Assembly: GCA_965205845.1 (NCBI GenBank)
Contig: CBDBIG010000002.1
Location: 124,001 to 188,000, forward strand
Direction of reading: 5' to 3'
DNA length: 64,000 nucleotides
Source of the DNA: CBDBIG01 sp965205845 [NCBI: bacterium]
GTDB lineage: Bacteria > SAR324
The translations under genes and the position numbers were made by a program. The notes below the pieces were generated by a model. That model was not told the origin of the DNA, did not search any database, and worked only from the letters and a program-made list of their open reading frames with translations. This document shows positions 9,509 through 18,266 of the stretch, in pieces (the stretch's first letter is position 1; each line of letters starts with the position of its first letter).

Positions 9509-10042
9509 ATGCCTGTTATTGCGCCGCCGCGCCCTCAACCCAAAGGCAAGTTTCATCCCTCGCTTTCTGCTGCACGCGCTGCCCTTTTATGGAAGCAAAG
9601 TGGCTTGGATGCCAAAGCGGCCAAAGCGGCCCTGTCCCAAAATAACCCCTTGCAATGTGGCTTTTTGGCCCTGCAAGCAGCCCTTGCAGCCCTTGCAGCC
9701 CTTGCGCATAAGCAGCGTGAGGCTCCAGTGGTTATGTATAGTTTGCCCGCACTGTTAGGGCAATGCGCACCTTCTTTGCAAAAGGCATTCATCCCCCCAC
9801 AAGGCCCGCGCAAGTTGGGGCAATGGCTGGGCATTATTCCAACCCCTCCCCCACGCAAAGCCCTAGAAATGGCGTGCTTAAGGCTTGAACAAGCCCAACA
9901 AGCCAATCCATTTATCCAACCCGTAACCAAGCCAAATGCAAACCAGCAAGCCCAAACAAGGCAACAGGCCCAACAGCACCTCACAGATTGCAAAACCGTG
10001 CGCAACGCAGCAAAAATTGCTCTCAAGGCTATCCCGCGTTAA
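9509..10042 (+). CDS. Hypothetical Ala/Gln-rich protein
   Basis: 177-aa frame starting 9 bases after the CoA-binding gene. The product is rich in Ala, Gln, Pro and Lys with no recognisable domain, signal peptide or membrane segment. A 9-bp direct repeat at about 9672-9700 encodes the LAALAALA stretch. No clear ribosome site is seen. Position and strand suggest an operon with its neighbour; a non-coding frame is the alternative. Confidence 0.4.
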   Translation: MPVIAPPRPQPKGKFHPSLSAARAALLWKQSGLDAKAAKAALSQNNPLQCGFLALQAALAALAALAHKQREAPVVMYSLPALLGQCAPSLQKAFIPPQGPRKLGQWLGIIPTPPPRKALEMACLRLEQAQQANPFIQPVTKPNANQQAQTRQQAQQHLTDCKTVRNAAKIALKAIPR

Positions 10043-10523
10043 AAAACCATTGCCCTTTGCTTTTTTTCCCAAAAAGGGCACACCCTCTTACTACCAAACC
10101 GGAGGCGGGGGAGTGATCTACCTTAGGGTCTTTCTCCCTTCCCAGTTGCTTTGATAAAACCCCTCCCGCGGGATTGGGGCATCATTGGCCAACCCATTTA
10201 ACCCCGTTGAGGCAACCAAAACAACGGGTGAAACACCACCTTAGGATTGTGGTTTGGGTCAGACCCAAAGCCCTTAATCCTTTGCTCAAAAGCGTGGGAA
10301 ACAAAATGCCTATCTAAAGCAGCGGATAGGAATTTGGACGATGAAAGCCTCCATGCCTTTTTACACTTTGAGCGATTTGGACAAGCATGGAAAATTTTTT
10401 TTGCCAACGCAACGATGCCAAAGGGCAGACAATGCACGCGGGCATGTTTTGCATTGTGGTTTATTTCTGTTATGGTGCGCTGAAAGCGGTGACCTCGGGA
10501 CTGGAAGAAGGGGAGAGATAGCA
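10043..10523. other. Intergenic region upstream of acetoacetyl-CoA synthetase
   Basis: 480 bases with no supported gene. An in-frame extension of the synthetase reaches back to 10341, but it is not conserved in character and lacks a ribosome site, so the region probably contains the promoter and leader. Confidence 0.45.
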
Positions 10524-12527
10524 ATGACAGAGATGTGGAAGCCTTCTGTTGAAATGATTGAGCGTTCGGCGATGCGTCAATTTTTCAAGGGTTTGCGTAC
10601 AAAGCATGCTATTGGCGAAGGTTTTGCGGCAGAGCATCGCTGGAGCGTGGATCACTTAGAGTCCTTTTGGCAGGCAGTTTGGGAGGATGCAAAGTTGCCT
10701 GTCGAGGCGCAACCAACGGCCGTTCTCACCAGTAAGGCCATGCCCGCCTTGCGCTATCATGCCGATGATCTATGGTTTCCAGGGGCACGGCTCAATTTTG
10801 CCCAATGTATACTGCGGGTGGAAGATGACCGCCCAGCAGTCTATTGTGCAGGGGAAAATTCACCCCGGCGGATGCTAACATTTAAACAATTGCGCCAAGA
10901 GGTGGCAAAGTGCCAAAACGCATTACGCACTGCAGGTGTGAAGGCGGGTGACTTTGTGGCGGCATACATGCCTAATGTTCCCGAAACACTGATTGCCATG
11001 TTGGCCAGTGCTTCTTTAGGAGCGGTTTGGTCAAGTGCCTCACCCGATTTTGGCATTAAAGGGGTGTTAGAGCGCTTTGGACAAATTGCCCCGAAGGTGT
11101 TTTTTTGCGTAGATGGGTATTCGTACAATGGGAAGCAGCACTCTTGTGAACTTAAAAATATGCGCATTGTTGAGGCCTTGCCAGGCCTTACCCAGGTTGT
11201 GCAACTGCCTTTTTTAAACCCCCAGCCAAAGGTAAATCCCAAGCCTTTACCAAAAAGCGTGTTGTGGGAAGATTTTTTGAGCCCTCACACCACCCAAACC
11301 TTGTCATTTGAGGGCTTTGGCTTCGACCATCCCTTGTTTGTGGTGTACTCATCGGGGACAACGGGGGCACCCAAAGGCATTGTACATGGCGTGGGTGGGG
11401 CTTTGCTTGGACGACACGTGGAACACCGTCTGCACAGCGGATTAGGGGCAGAAGACGTCTACCTTCACTTTACCACCTGTGGCTGGATGATGTGGAATTG
11501 GCTGGTAATGACTTTGATGCAAGGGACAAGCATTGTCCTTTATGATGGCAGTCCGCTCCACCCTAGCTCCGATCACATGTATCAGCTGTGTGAGTGGGCT
11601 AAGGTGAGTGTATTGGGTATTAGTCCTAAGTTTTTGACGGGTTGCCAAAAAGCGGGTCTTATTCCCATTGAAAAATTTGATTTAAGCCCCTTACGTACCA
11701 TTTTATCAACGGGTTCCCCCTTGGCTGAAGAGCAATACGATTGGGTGTACAAAAACCTTAAACACGACGTACAGCTGGTCTCGATGAGTGGTGGGACAGA
11801 CATTTTAGGGACCTTTATGCTGGGAAACCCCTATGCGGCAGTGCATAAAGGGCAAATACAAGGACCCGCCCTTGGCATGGATGTGGTGGCTTGCGATGCG
11901 CAAGGGCAGGTACTCCCTGTTGGCCAAAGGGGTGAACTGGTTTGCCGCAACCCTTTCCCTCACATGCCCTTGTATTTTTGGAACGATGAGGATGGGGAGC
12001 GCTATCGTGATTCCTATTTTAATGCCTTTCCCAACTTGACCCCCCCCGTGTGGTGCCATGGCGATTTTATTACTGCAACCCCTCAAGGGGGTTTTATTGT
12101 GCATGGACGCAGCGACGCCGTGCTAAACCCCGGGGGTGTCCGCATTGGTAGTGCTGAGGTCTACTCGATTGTGGAGGTGCACTCCGATGTCTTGGATAGC
12201 CTTGCTGTAGCCCTGCCTAAAGGGCAAAATACCCACTCCGAATTTGGACTATTTGTAAGTTTGCGCGATGGGACCATCCTTACCGACGAACTCAAAAATA
12301 CCTTAAACCACCGCCTGCGCACTCAAGCCTCGCCAAGGCATGTCCCCCAAGTGATCCTCCAAGTAAACGAGATCCCCACCACCATGAACGGCAAAAAAGT
12401 CGAAGTTGCTGTGGGTGCCATGTTGCGTGGAGAACCTGTTAAAAATCGTGAGGCACTTAGCAACCCCCAGGCACTCGATCAATTGCAACGTGTCTGGCAA
12501 AAACACCTAAAAAGGCCTCCTGTTTAA
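10524..12527 (+). CDS. aacS: Acetoacetyl-CoA synthetase (acetoacetate-CoA ligase)
   Basis: Converts acetoacetate, ATP and CoA to acetoacetyl-CoA. 667 aa from ATG 10524, which is preceded by GGGGAG at 10509-10514; this matches the usual length. The N-terminal ACAS_N-type segment includes WFPGARLNFAQ; the adenylation P-loop YSSGTTGAPKGIVHG starts near residue 275; the AacS-type segment TTCGWMMWNWLV follows; the C-terminal hinge is GRSDAVLNPGGVRIGS, and NGKKVE carries the catalytic Lys near residue 620. Enables use of ketone bodies or PHB-derived acetoacetate. The stop codon lies in an 18-bp tandem duplication, and five copies of a 47-bp repeat follow. Confidence 0.93.
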   Translation: MTEMWKPSVEMIERSAMRQFFKGLRTKHAIGEGFAAEHRWSVDHLESFWQAVWEDAKLPVEAQPTAVLTSKAMPALRYHADDLWFPGARLNFAQCILRVEDDRPAVYCAGENSPRRMLTFKQLRQEVAKCQNALRTAGVKAGDFVAAYMPNVPETLIAMLASASLGAVWSSASPDFGIKGVLERFGQIAPKVFFCVDGYSYNGKQHSCELKNMRIVEALPGLTQVVQLPFLNPQPKVNPKPLPKSVLWEDFLSPHTTQTLSFEGFGFDHPLFVVYSSGTTGAPKGIVHGVGGALLGRHVEHRLHSGLGAEDVYLHFTTCGWMMWNWLVMTLMQGTSIVLYDGSPLHPSSDHMYQLCEWAKVSVLGISPKFLTGCQKAGLIPIEKFDLSPLRTILSTGSPLAEEQYDWVYKNLKHDVQLVSMSGGTDILGTFMLGNPYAAVHKGQIQGPALGMDVVACDAQGQVLPVGQRGELVCRNPFPHMPLYFWNDEDGERYRDSYFNAFPNLTPPVWCHGDFITATPQGGFIVHGRSDAVLNPGGVRIGSAEVYSIVEVHSDVLDSLAVALPKGQNTHSEFGLFVSLRDGTILTDELKNTLNHRLRTQASPRHVPQVILQVNEIPTTMNGKKVEVAVGAMLRGEPVKNREALSNPQALDQLQRVWQKHLKRPPV

Positions 12528-12551
12528 CCTTTGCCTCCTGTTTAACCTTTG
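12516..12551. repeat. 18-bp tandem duplication over the aacS stop codon
   Basis: Two adjacent copies of an 18-bp unit beginning CCTCCTGTTTAAC. The first contains the last codons and TAA of the acetoacetyl-CoA synthetase gene; the second lies just downstream. Smallest member of the gene-end duplications in this window. Confidence 0.85.
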
Positions 12552-12593
12552 CCCCAAGGGAACCCTGGGGCGCGCACCCGCACATTCGATGGC

Positions 12594-12808
12594 CGCCGCA
12601 CGTGGCGATCTACCGTTAGCAATTCGACGGTCCCCTTAAAAGCCGCACGTGGCGATCTACCGTTAGCAATTCGACGGTCCCCTTAAAAGCCGCACATGGC
12701 GATCTACCGTTAGCAATTCGACGGTCCCCTTAAAAGCCGCACGTGGCGATCACCGTTAGCAATTCGACGGTCCCCTTAAAAGCCGCACGTGGCGATCACC
12801 GTTAGCAT
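12594..12808. repeat. Tandem repeat, 47 bp x 5
   Basis: Units at 12601, 12648, 12695, 12742 and 12788 (spacings 47, 47, 47, 46). The first three copies read GATCTACCG and the last two GATCACCG, and one has CATGG for CGTGG, so copies have diverged. There are no unique spacers, so it is not a CRISPR array. It fills the convergent intergenic space between the synthetase and the ExbD-like gene; no gene lies in 12528-12907. Confidence 0.95.
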
Positions 12809-12907
12809 TGGATGCAGCCATGGGGAGCCCTTAAGGGGAGGTAGAATAGGCTTTTGTGACGTGCAGGGGAGCTCCGGGCTGTGAAGGCGCATCTTTACAG
12901 CGCAGCG

Positions 12908-13576
12908 TTACTGGGGTGCAAAATCAATATCGGTGTCAAGGTGAGAGCATATTTCAAGTGCTTGCTTGGGCAAAACGGGTTGCCAACCCACCTCATATTG
13001 TGTTTCTTGCAGCATTTTTCGCACCTGATAAAAGGTGGCAAAGCTGTTGGCCTCCACCCAAAAAAAAGCATAGAACTCCTCGGGCAAATAATGGCTAAGT
13101 ACATTTTGAAAAGTTGAGTTGGCACGCCAAGCAACATGCCATGGCTCGCCTTGATTTGAGGCGACTGTGGCCTCAAGACAATGGCTATGGTTGCTGATGG
13201 GAAAAAACCGTAACCGCATTCCTGGCTCGCGATACTCAAAGGGTTGAAATGCCAATTGCCCTCGCGCTTTGGCAATTTCTAGGTATAAAGGACGCAGGTC
13301 AATCCAGCGTATTTTTTGTTGGGAGATATAAAACAAGAGCCTATTTTTAAAAACGGGATGCGACTGCGGCACGGGAGGGTGCAAGGGGCGGTTTTTTTTT
13401 GCAGGTTGTGCTTGGGTTACGGCATCTTGCTTAAAGGTAAGTAGGGCAATAAATGCTACCAAAATAATCAAAATGCCAATGCTGTTCGAAACAATATCCA
13501 CCAAAGAATCAAGGCGCATAAGGCTCCCAGTTCGACGATTTTGTTTGCGGCGCTTAAAGGACCTCATCGCACACAT
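12908..13576 (-). CDS. ExbD/TolR-like membrane protein, aspartate-bearing type
   Basis: About 222 aa, one N-terminal transmembrane helix followed by a periplasmic domain. The helix region reads LDSLVDIVSNSIGILIILV, matching the ExbD/TolR pattern in which one Asp at the start of the helix (Asp29 counted from TTG 13582) carries protons. The periplasmic part is not recognisable as standard ExbD. Third member of a minus-strand group with an ExbB-like channel (14622-15671) and a second ExbD-like protein (13974-14576), but separated from the latter by 390 bases containing a terminator, so it may have its own promoter. Start uncertain: TTG 13582, ATG 13576 or ATG 13567. Confidence 0.7.
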   Translation of the reverse strand: MCAMRSFKRRKQNRRTGSLMRLDSLVDIVSNSIGILIILVAFIALLTFKQDAVTQAQPAKKNRPLHPPVPQSHPVFKNRLLFYISQQKIRWIDLRPLYLEIAKARGQLAFQPFEYREPGMRLRFFPISNHSHCLEATVASNQGEPWHVAWRANSTFQNVLSHYLPEEFYAFFWVEANSFATFYQVRKMLQETQYEVGWQPVLPKQALEICSHLDTDIDFAPQ

Positions 13577-13582
13577 GCTCAA

Positions 13583-13973
13583 AATGGCAGATTGTTAAAA
13601 ACAAAGGGCAGCAAAAAAGCGGTACAAAAAAAGGCTGCCTAAGCCTTAAACACCACCTGTCACCGTTTTATAAAAATGAATCCCTTTGATAGCGAAGATT
13701 TTGCTTACCCCCCACAGGTTAGGTGGCACGTTTTTGTGCGAAAACTTTAAAATTTTGTCACGTTGCACCCGGCACAACCGTGCTTACGATGCTCACCAAT
13801 TCCAAAAAACCTGACGGTTTTACGCACCGTTCTTCCCAAGGTTTTTGTGACCTACCCCCCTTGAGATACACGGGTTTACAATGCCTTTTTTAAGCGGTGG
13901 CGGTCTTAACAAGTTACACTTGCGACATACACGTAAAGGATCGCGCAATGAACAAGGGTTTGACGTATGACCG
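13583..13973. other. Gap between the two ExbD-like genes
   Basis: 390 bases with no gene recognised on either strand. It contains a factor-independent terminator for leftward transcription (13624-13647) and presumably the promoter of the aspartate-type ExbD-like gene. Confidence 0.5.
13624..13647 (-). terminator. Rho-independent terminator (leftward)
   Basis: On the minus strand AAGGCT and AGCCTT form a perfect 6-bp stem around a 5-base loop (13631-13647), followed by a run of seven T. It would end transcripts coming from the ExbB-like and first ExbD-like genes. Confidence 0.65.
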
Positions 13974-14576
13974 CTAAGCCCCCTCTTTCCATGGTGAATT
14001 GCGCCCTTTCCACATAGGTTCAAGCCCTGTACGCAAACGGGTGGTTGTTCGCAACAAAGCGCGGGCGATGCTATAGGCCTCCAGCCCGCTAGGCTGGATG
14101 GCAAAAATAGGATGGCGCAATTCGCCACCCACTGCAATGGCCTGCAAGTTTTGCAGTTCTAGCTGGAGCATTACAGCGGTAAAGCCATTGCTTAGCCCCT
14201 TGTTTTTTTGCAATTGCTGCAACATCAAGCGGCGTTGGTTTTCCATTTGCCTGCCCCCTTCCAAAGGATCGCCAATGTGATTTTGCACCGTTTGCAGTAC
14301 GGCAGCCTCTTCTCTTAGCAGGTTAAGGGAGATCAACACTGCTTGCTTGCCATTTCCGCGCAAAACAACCCCCTCCTCGTTGCATTCCACCCAATAGGCT
14401 TTGGAGTGCTGCAGCCTTGGTGGTAATGGCTTTTGTTTTTGAAGTTGCACGGCCTTTGGTTGGGGTTGCGATAAACCGAACAAGGGCAGCGTTACAGCCA
14501 AAAAAGCCAGTACACCCATAATGCCCAACAGCACATTTAAAAAGGGAAACAAAGAGAGAGAGGGGCGCATACGCAC
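13974..14576 (-). CDS. ExbD/TolR-like membrane protein, asparagine variant
   Basis: 200 aa with one N-terminal transmembrane helix and a periplasmic domain of unknown fold. The start of the helix reads SLFPFLNVLLGIMGVLAFLA: the layout is that of ExbD/TolR (PFIDV...), but the proton-carrying Asp is replaced by Asn14. It lies directly downstream of the ExbB-like channel. Together with the Asp-bearing partner further downstream this suggests a heteromeric rotor in which only one of two subunits binds protons. Start at ATG 14576 directly before the helix. Confidence 0.65.
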   Translation of the reverse strand: MRMRPSLSLFPFLNVLLGIMGVLAFLAVTLPLFGLSQPQPKAVQLQKQKPLPPRLQHSKAYWVECNEEGVVLRGNGKQAVLISLNLLREEAAVLQTVQNHIGDPLEGGRQMENQRRLMLQQLQKNKGLSNGFTAVMLQLELQNLQAIAVGGELRHPIFAIQPSGLEAYSIARALLRTTTRLRTGLEPMWKGRNSPWKEGA

Positions 14577-14621
14577 ATGATGAAAAATGGGTGTAAGTGC
14601 CTTGAATGCAAGACAGCGATT

Positions 14622-15671
14622 TTAAGCGTTGTTATTTTTATCCTGTTTTTCCACAGCAAAGGCCGCTGCTTTGGGGGAGGCAGGGGAAGAGGTGCCCAGC
14701 AAGCGGTTCGTAAAATCTTGAACAATGGGTTGCAAACCCGTGAGCTGGTGTTTCATCATTTCTGCATGATGCCCAAACCCTTGTACCAAAGGCGCCATTT
14801 GCTCTTGCCATTTTTGAGAGAGCTGGGTGATTTGCTGCATATGCTTTCCCCAGTTTTCTTCTGCAGCGGCACGCACGGGTGCAACTTGCAGGTTGGGCAG
14901 CACTTTATCCAAGCAAAACTCTTGCATGGATAGCAGCAATTCTTCCTCGCTTTTTTGAAGCAATGAAGCCACCAGCATTACGGGAATCACCAGCACCAAG
15001 GCCAAAAAAGTGGTGTGAAAAGCCACGGCCAAGCCGCTCGTAACCCCCCCTAAAGCGGCACGTAAAGGGCCGCTAAATTCCACATTACCCCCGGAGGACT
15101 GGACAAATACCGAAAATTGCTCAACGGAATCGCTCACCCCTAATACGGTGCCAATAAACCCCAGCAATGGCAGAGCCCAAATAATCACATGCAAGGGGGT
15201 GTACGCTGATTCAAGGCGCTGTAAATCGATGCCGCTTTGCTGGTCAAGGATCTGGCGTAAACCCTCTTTGTTTTCTGCAAAGCGTAGGCTTTCAAGTAAC
15301 TGTCCAAAGCGGCGGCGCATCATGGTGGTGGCAAAAGATTTCTGTTGCTTCGCAGAAAATGTTGCGTCAATGCGCAACAGGCCTTGTTCAGTTTGGCTGG
15401 CAAGAATCCCTTGTCCCAGGGCTTCCATGGTGCTTGGCTGCAAAAATGCTGCGTAGGCTTTTTGTTCAACGCGGCTTTGAAGCCATTTAAAACCCAGGAT
15501 AAAACCGGCCCAACTCGCCAACACAACGAGGGCACCCGAAATGGGGTTATCAAACACAACCAACCAGCGCTGTACGTTGATGAATGGCAGGGGAAACACT
15601 TCGTAAAACACGGCTGTTGCAATGACAGCAAGCAATGCAGATTTGACTAAAATGGCACTGTCTTTACGCAT
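14622..15671 (-). CDS. MotA/TolQ/ExbB-family proton channel protein
   Basis: Inner-membrane stator-type channel subunit, about 349 aa from ATG 15671 (377 aa if ATG 15755 is used). Two N-terminal hydrophobic helices and a large cytoplasmic insert precede the conserved helix pair LPLLGFIGTVLGVS and GLAVAFHTTFLALVLVIPVML, the hallmark of the MotA_ExbB domain. Partners would be the two ExbD-like proteins encoded downstream. It lies next to fliQ but is not a flagellar MotA: it lacks a MotB partner with a peptidoglycan-binding OmpA domain. A dedicated transport or force-generating complex is likely, function unknown. Confidence 0.82.
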   Translation of the reverse strand: MRKDSAILVKSALLAVIATAVFYEVFPLPFINVQRWLVVFDNPISGALVVLASWAGFILGFKWLQSRVEQKAYAAFLQPSTMEALGQGILASQTEQGLLRIDATFSAKQQKSFATTMMRRRFGQLLESLRFAENKEGLRQILDQQSGIDLQRLESAYTPLHVIIWALPLLGFIGTVLGVSDSVEQFSVFVQSSGGNVEFSGPLRAALGGVTSGLAVAFHTTFLALVLVIPVMLVASLLQKSEEELLLSMQEFCLDKVLPNLQVAPVRAAAEENWGKHMQQITQLSQKWQEQMAPLVQGFGHHAEMMKHQLTGLQPIVQDFTNRLLGTSSPASPKAAAFAVEKQDKNNNA

Positions 15672-15888
15672 GGGAGTTTTTGAGATTTGGCGTGCAGTTA
15701 AATTAAAGGCTAAAAAAAACAAGGTTTTGTAAAGGCGAACAGGAGGATAAAGCATTTGGATCGCATGGTATATTATGTGCTGTCGCCAACACCCTCATTT
15801 TAACAGCCGCGACCGCTTGTTAGGAACCGTTGCTAAGTTGATTGGTGCAAGGGGCCCGTGGAACCGCCATGGCAATCGGATCCATGCG

Positions 15889-16158
15889 CTATTGGGTTAC
15901 TGCGGCCGATAGGCGAAAAATCTCCTCCGTGAAGCGTACCATGGTTTGCAGTAACCATGGAAATGAAATCAGCAAAGCCAGCAATACCGCCAGCATTTTC
16001 GGCACAATGGCGAGGGTCATCTCTTGAATTTGGGTCACAGCTTGAAAAATGGAGACCACCAAACCCACCGCCAATGCTGTTACCAGCGCAGGTGCAGCCA
16101 GCAAAAAAGCCGTTTTCATCGTGGCGCGCCCAATTGAAATTACAAATTCGGGTGTCAT
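15889..16158 (-). CDS. fliQ: Flagellar export protein FliQ
   Basis: Export-gate subunit of the flagellar type III apparatus, two transmembrane helices. 89 aa from ATG 16158 (MTPEFVISIGRATMKTAF), which matches the family length; the frame extends to 16209 but the additional residues are not typical. The segment LVVSIFQAVTQIQEMTLAIVPK is diagnostic. It follows fliP by 57 bases. FliR and FlhB, which usually come next, are replaced by the ExbB-like gene. Confidence 0.93.
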   Translation of the reverse strand: MTPEFVISIGRATMKTAFLLAAPALVTALAVGLVVSIFQAVTQIQEMTLAIVPKMLAVLLALLISFPWLLQTMVRFTEEIFRLSAAVTQ

Positions 16159-16215
16159 GGCGTCTGCATCTTCCGTTTTTAAAAATGAAAAAAGACCCAA
16201 CCTTTGCAAGCACCT

Positions 16216-17049
16216 TTAGGGTGCACTAAAATACGCACTTACCAAAGTTCCCGCCAGCAAATTCCAGCCGTCGACCAACACAAACAGCATCAGTTTTAAA
16301 GGTAACGAAATAAGTACGGGTGGGAGCATCATCATCCCCATGGCCATCAAAATCGAGGCTACCACCAAATCGATGACCAAAAAGGGCATATAGATTAAAA
16401 AGCCAATTTGAAAGGCCGTTTTTAGTTCGCTAATCATGTATGCGGGAATGACCACGTACAAAGGGACCTCATCCAAGTTCTGGGGACGCTTGATGTTGGC
16501 GATCCGCACGAACAAAGCCAAATCCTTTTCGCGTACAAAGCGTTGCATAAAGTTTTTTATGGGCGTGCCGGCACGCTCTAATGCTTGCGACTGGCTTAAG
16601 CGGCGTTCAACATAAGGCACAAAGGCGTTTTCGTACACGTTTTTCCAGACAGGCTGCATCACAAAAAACGTTAAAAAAAGTGCCAAGCCCACCAACACTT
16701 GGTTTGGTGGCGATTGATTGGTTCCCAGTGCTTGGCGCAAAAAGCCCAGGACAATAATGATGCGCACAAAGGAGGTGGTCATCATAAGAATCGACGGTGC
16801 GAGGGTTAAAATGGTGAGCACCACCAAAATTTGCAACGAGGTCGCCACGTCTTGCGGTGAATTCGCACGCCCTACCTGAATGTTTACCCCTGGCAAGGTG
16901 GTTTGGGCAAGGGCACTTGGAACGCATGAAAAGAGCAGGGCCAGCCCCAGCAAGCCCACAATTCTAACCTGTGGTTGGCGGCACTGGACCACGCAAAAGC
17001 AACGCAGTACGTTCAAAAAAGCAAGGCGTGACGTGAAATGTTTTGGCAT
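16216..17049 (-). CDS. fliP: Flagellar export protein FliP
   Basis: Core export-gate subunit. 277 aa with a long N-terminal leader containing a hydrophobic segment ending ALAQ, a likely cleaved signal sequence as in other FliP proteins. Conserved blocks include LTILTLAPSILMMTTSFVRI, FLRQALGTNQSPPNQVLVGLALFLT, IPAYMISELKTAFQIGFLIYMPF and MGMMMLPPVLISLPLKLMLFVLVDGW. Upstream of fliQ and 14 bases downstream of fliO. Confidence 0.95.
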   Translation of the reverse strand: MPKHFTSRLAFLNVLRCFCVVQCRQPQVRIVGLLGLALLFSCVPSALAQTTLPGVNIQVGRANSPQDVATSLQILVVLTILTLAPSILMMTTSFVRIIIVLGFLRQALGTNQSPPNQVLVGLALFLTFFVMQPVWKNVYENAFVPYVERRLSQSQALERAGTPIKNFMQRFVREKDLALFVRIANIKRPQNLDEVPLYVVIPAYMISELKTAFQIGFLIYMPFLVIDLVVASILMAMGMMMLPPVLISLPLKLMLFVLVDGWNLLAGTLVSAYFSAP

Positions 17050-17063
17050 GGTGTGTTTGCTTT

Positions 17064-18038
17064 TTAGGGCATCTCCCTCATGCTGCGTACTTTGTGCTTG
17101 AGCGCATGGGCAAACTGGCGCATGGGGTCTTTGGAAGCGGGTTCTTGTGGGATGGTGGGGGTGGTCGATGTCAGGGGGGGTTGGTTGGGCACTGCCTGTG
17201 ACGTTTCAGGTTGCCGTTGCCTTACGTTCAAATGGGTTAAAAAGCTGATATTCTGGGGGGTCACCCCACAGGCAATACGCTCGCCATCGATGTCCAAAAT
17301 AACCACCTGCTGTTTGGGTCCCAAGGCAAAAGTGGCTACAATTTCCAGGTTCATTTTTCGCGCCCCCGCCTGGCGTTTATCGAGCAATTTGCGATACACC
17401 ATCAAGGCACCATACAACCCACCCAGCATCACCACCAAAGCCACCATAATAACGCCCACTGCACGCCAAAGCGACAAATCAGGTGCTGTATTGGCGAGGG
17501 TATTTGGATTGGCAACAGTGTTTGTGGGGATAGGTGGTGCCCGCAAAGATGTGACCAAGGCCGATTCCAAATGCATTATCAAGCGATTGTTGGCGTATTC
17601 GAAGCGAATTTTTTTGGGTTGCAACTGTGTGGTGGCAGTAAGCATAAAATGCGTACTTACCCCATAGCGGTTTTGCTGAATACGAATTTGTTGATAGAGG
17701 GATTGGGGAGGAGGTTGCAAGGTTTGCACAGGGGGCTGTGCACCCGTTGCACTAAAACGTACCTTGAGCGTGCCTTTTTCCAGCCTTACCTCTGGCTTAC
17801 CTTGGTAGGGTCGCGAAAAAAAGAATTCAACCTTTTCGCTCTTTGCACCATACACCTTAACCTCGGTAAGACTGCGCTGAAACGCTTGACCCCAGCCAAC
17901 CGTTGGGATGCACAGCCAAAATGCTATCCCCAATGCCAAGCAGGAGACAATTTTCTTTGGCCCAAAGAACACCGACAGCAACCGCATGGTAGCATTTGCC
18001 ATGCGAGCGCGAAAATTGAATGAGAGTTGTCCTGCCAT
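17064..18038 (-). CDS. fliO: FliO with an N-terminal AMIN-like periplasmic domain
   Basis: FliO assists assembly of the FliP ring. The C-terminal half (from about residue 165) has one transmembrane helix, then the FliO signature KMNLEIVATFALGPKQQVVILDIDGER. The N-terminal half is a signal peptide plus roughly 110 residues (VYGAKSEKVEFFFSRPYQG ... RIQQNRYGVSTHFM) resembling AMIN-type beta domains of secretins and amidases. Typical FliO is about 100-150 aa, so this 324-aa version is extended. ATG 18038 is chosen because AAGGAGG lies 11 bases upstream; a GTG at 18065 is also in frame. Two bases after the previous repeat region, downstream of fliN. Confidence 0.82.
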   Translation of the reverse strand: MAGQLSFNFRARMANATMRLLSVFFGPKKIVSCLALGIAFWLCIPTVGWGQAFQRSLTEVKVYGAKSEKVEFFFSRPYQGKPEVRLEKGTLKVRFSATGAQPPVQTLQPPPQSLYQQIRIQQNRYGVSTHFMLTATTQLQPKKIRFEYANNRLIMHLESALVTSLRAPPIPTNTVANPNTLANTAPDLSLWRAVGVIMVALVVMLGGLYGALMVYRKLLDKRQAGARKMNLEIVATFALGPKQQVVILDIDGERIACGVTPQNISFLTHLNVRQRQPETSQAVPNQPPLTSTTPTIPQEPASKDPMRQFAHALKHKVRSMREMP

Positions 18039-18090
18039 TTTCCAAAAGTGTCCTCCTTGACACAAGTGTGCAAACGCACAAACCGTGCAT

Positions 18091-18266
18091 TTTAAGCGCT
18101 TAACAGCGAAAGACGATCGTTAGGGTCTAACACCTCGGTCACTTTAAAGGCGAACTTGTCATTAACCACCACAATCTCTTTAAGCGCTTAACAGCGAAAG
18201 ACGATCGTTAGGGTCTAACACCTCGGTCACTTTAAAGGCGAACTTGTCATTAACCACCACAATCTC
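18091..18266. repeat. 88-bp tandem duplication of the fliN 3' end
   Basis: Two units starting at 18091 and 18179. Each contains the last 85 coding bases of fliN and its stop; the right copy is the native gene end. It lies between fliN and fliO, so a transcript reading into fliO carries both copies. Confidence 0.96.

Noticed and set aside
10341-10523. N-terminal extension of acetoacetyl-CoA synthetase
   Set aside because: The conserved protein starts at ATG 10524, which has its own ribosome site; the extension does not resemble the family.
12594-12808. CRISPR array
   Set aside because: The 47-bp units are directly adjacent with no unique spacers, and no cas genes are present. The same holds for the other arrays.
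12908-15671. Zorya-type defence motor (ZorAB)
   Set aside because: The partners have no OmpA-type peptidoglycan-binding domain and no ZorC/D or ZorE genes lie nearby.
14622-15671. Flagellar stator MotA
   Set aside because: Adjacent to fliQ, but the partners are ExbD-like and no MotB is encoded; conserved helices fit the ExbB/TolQ side.
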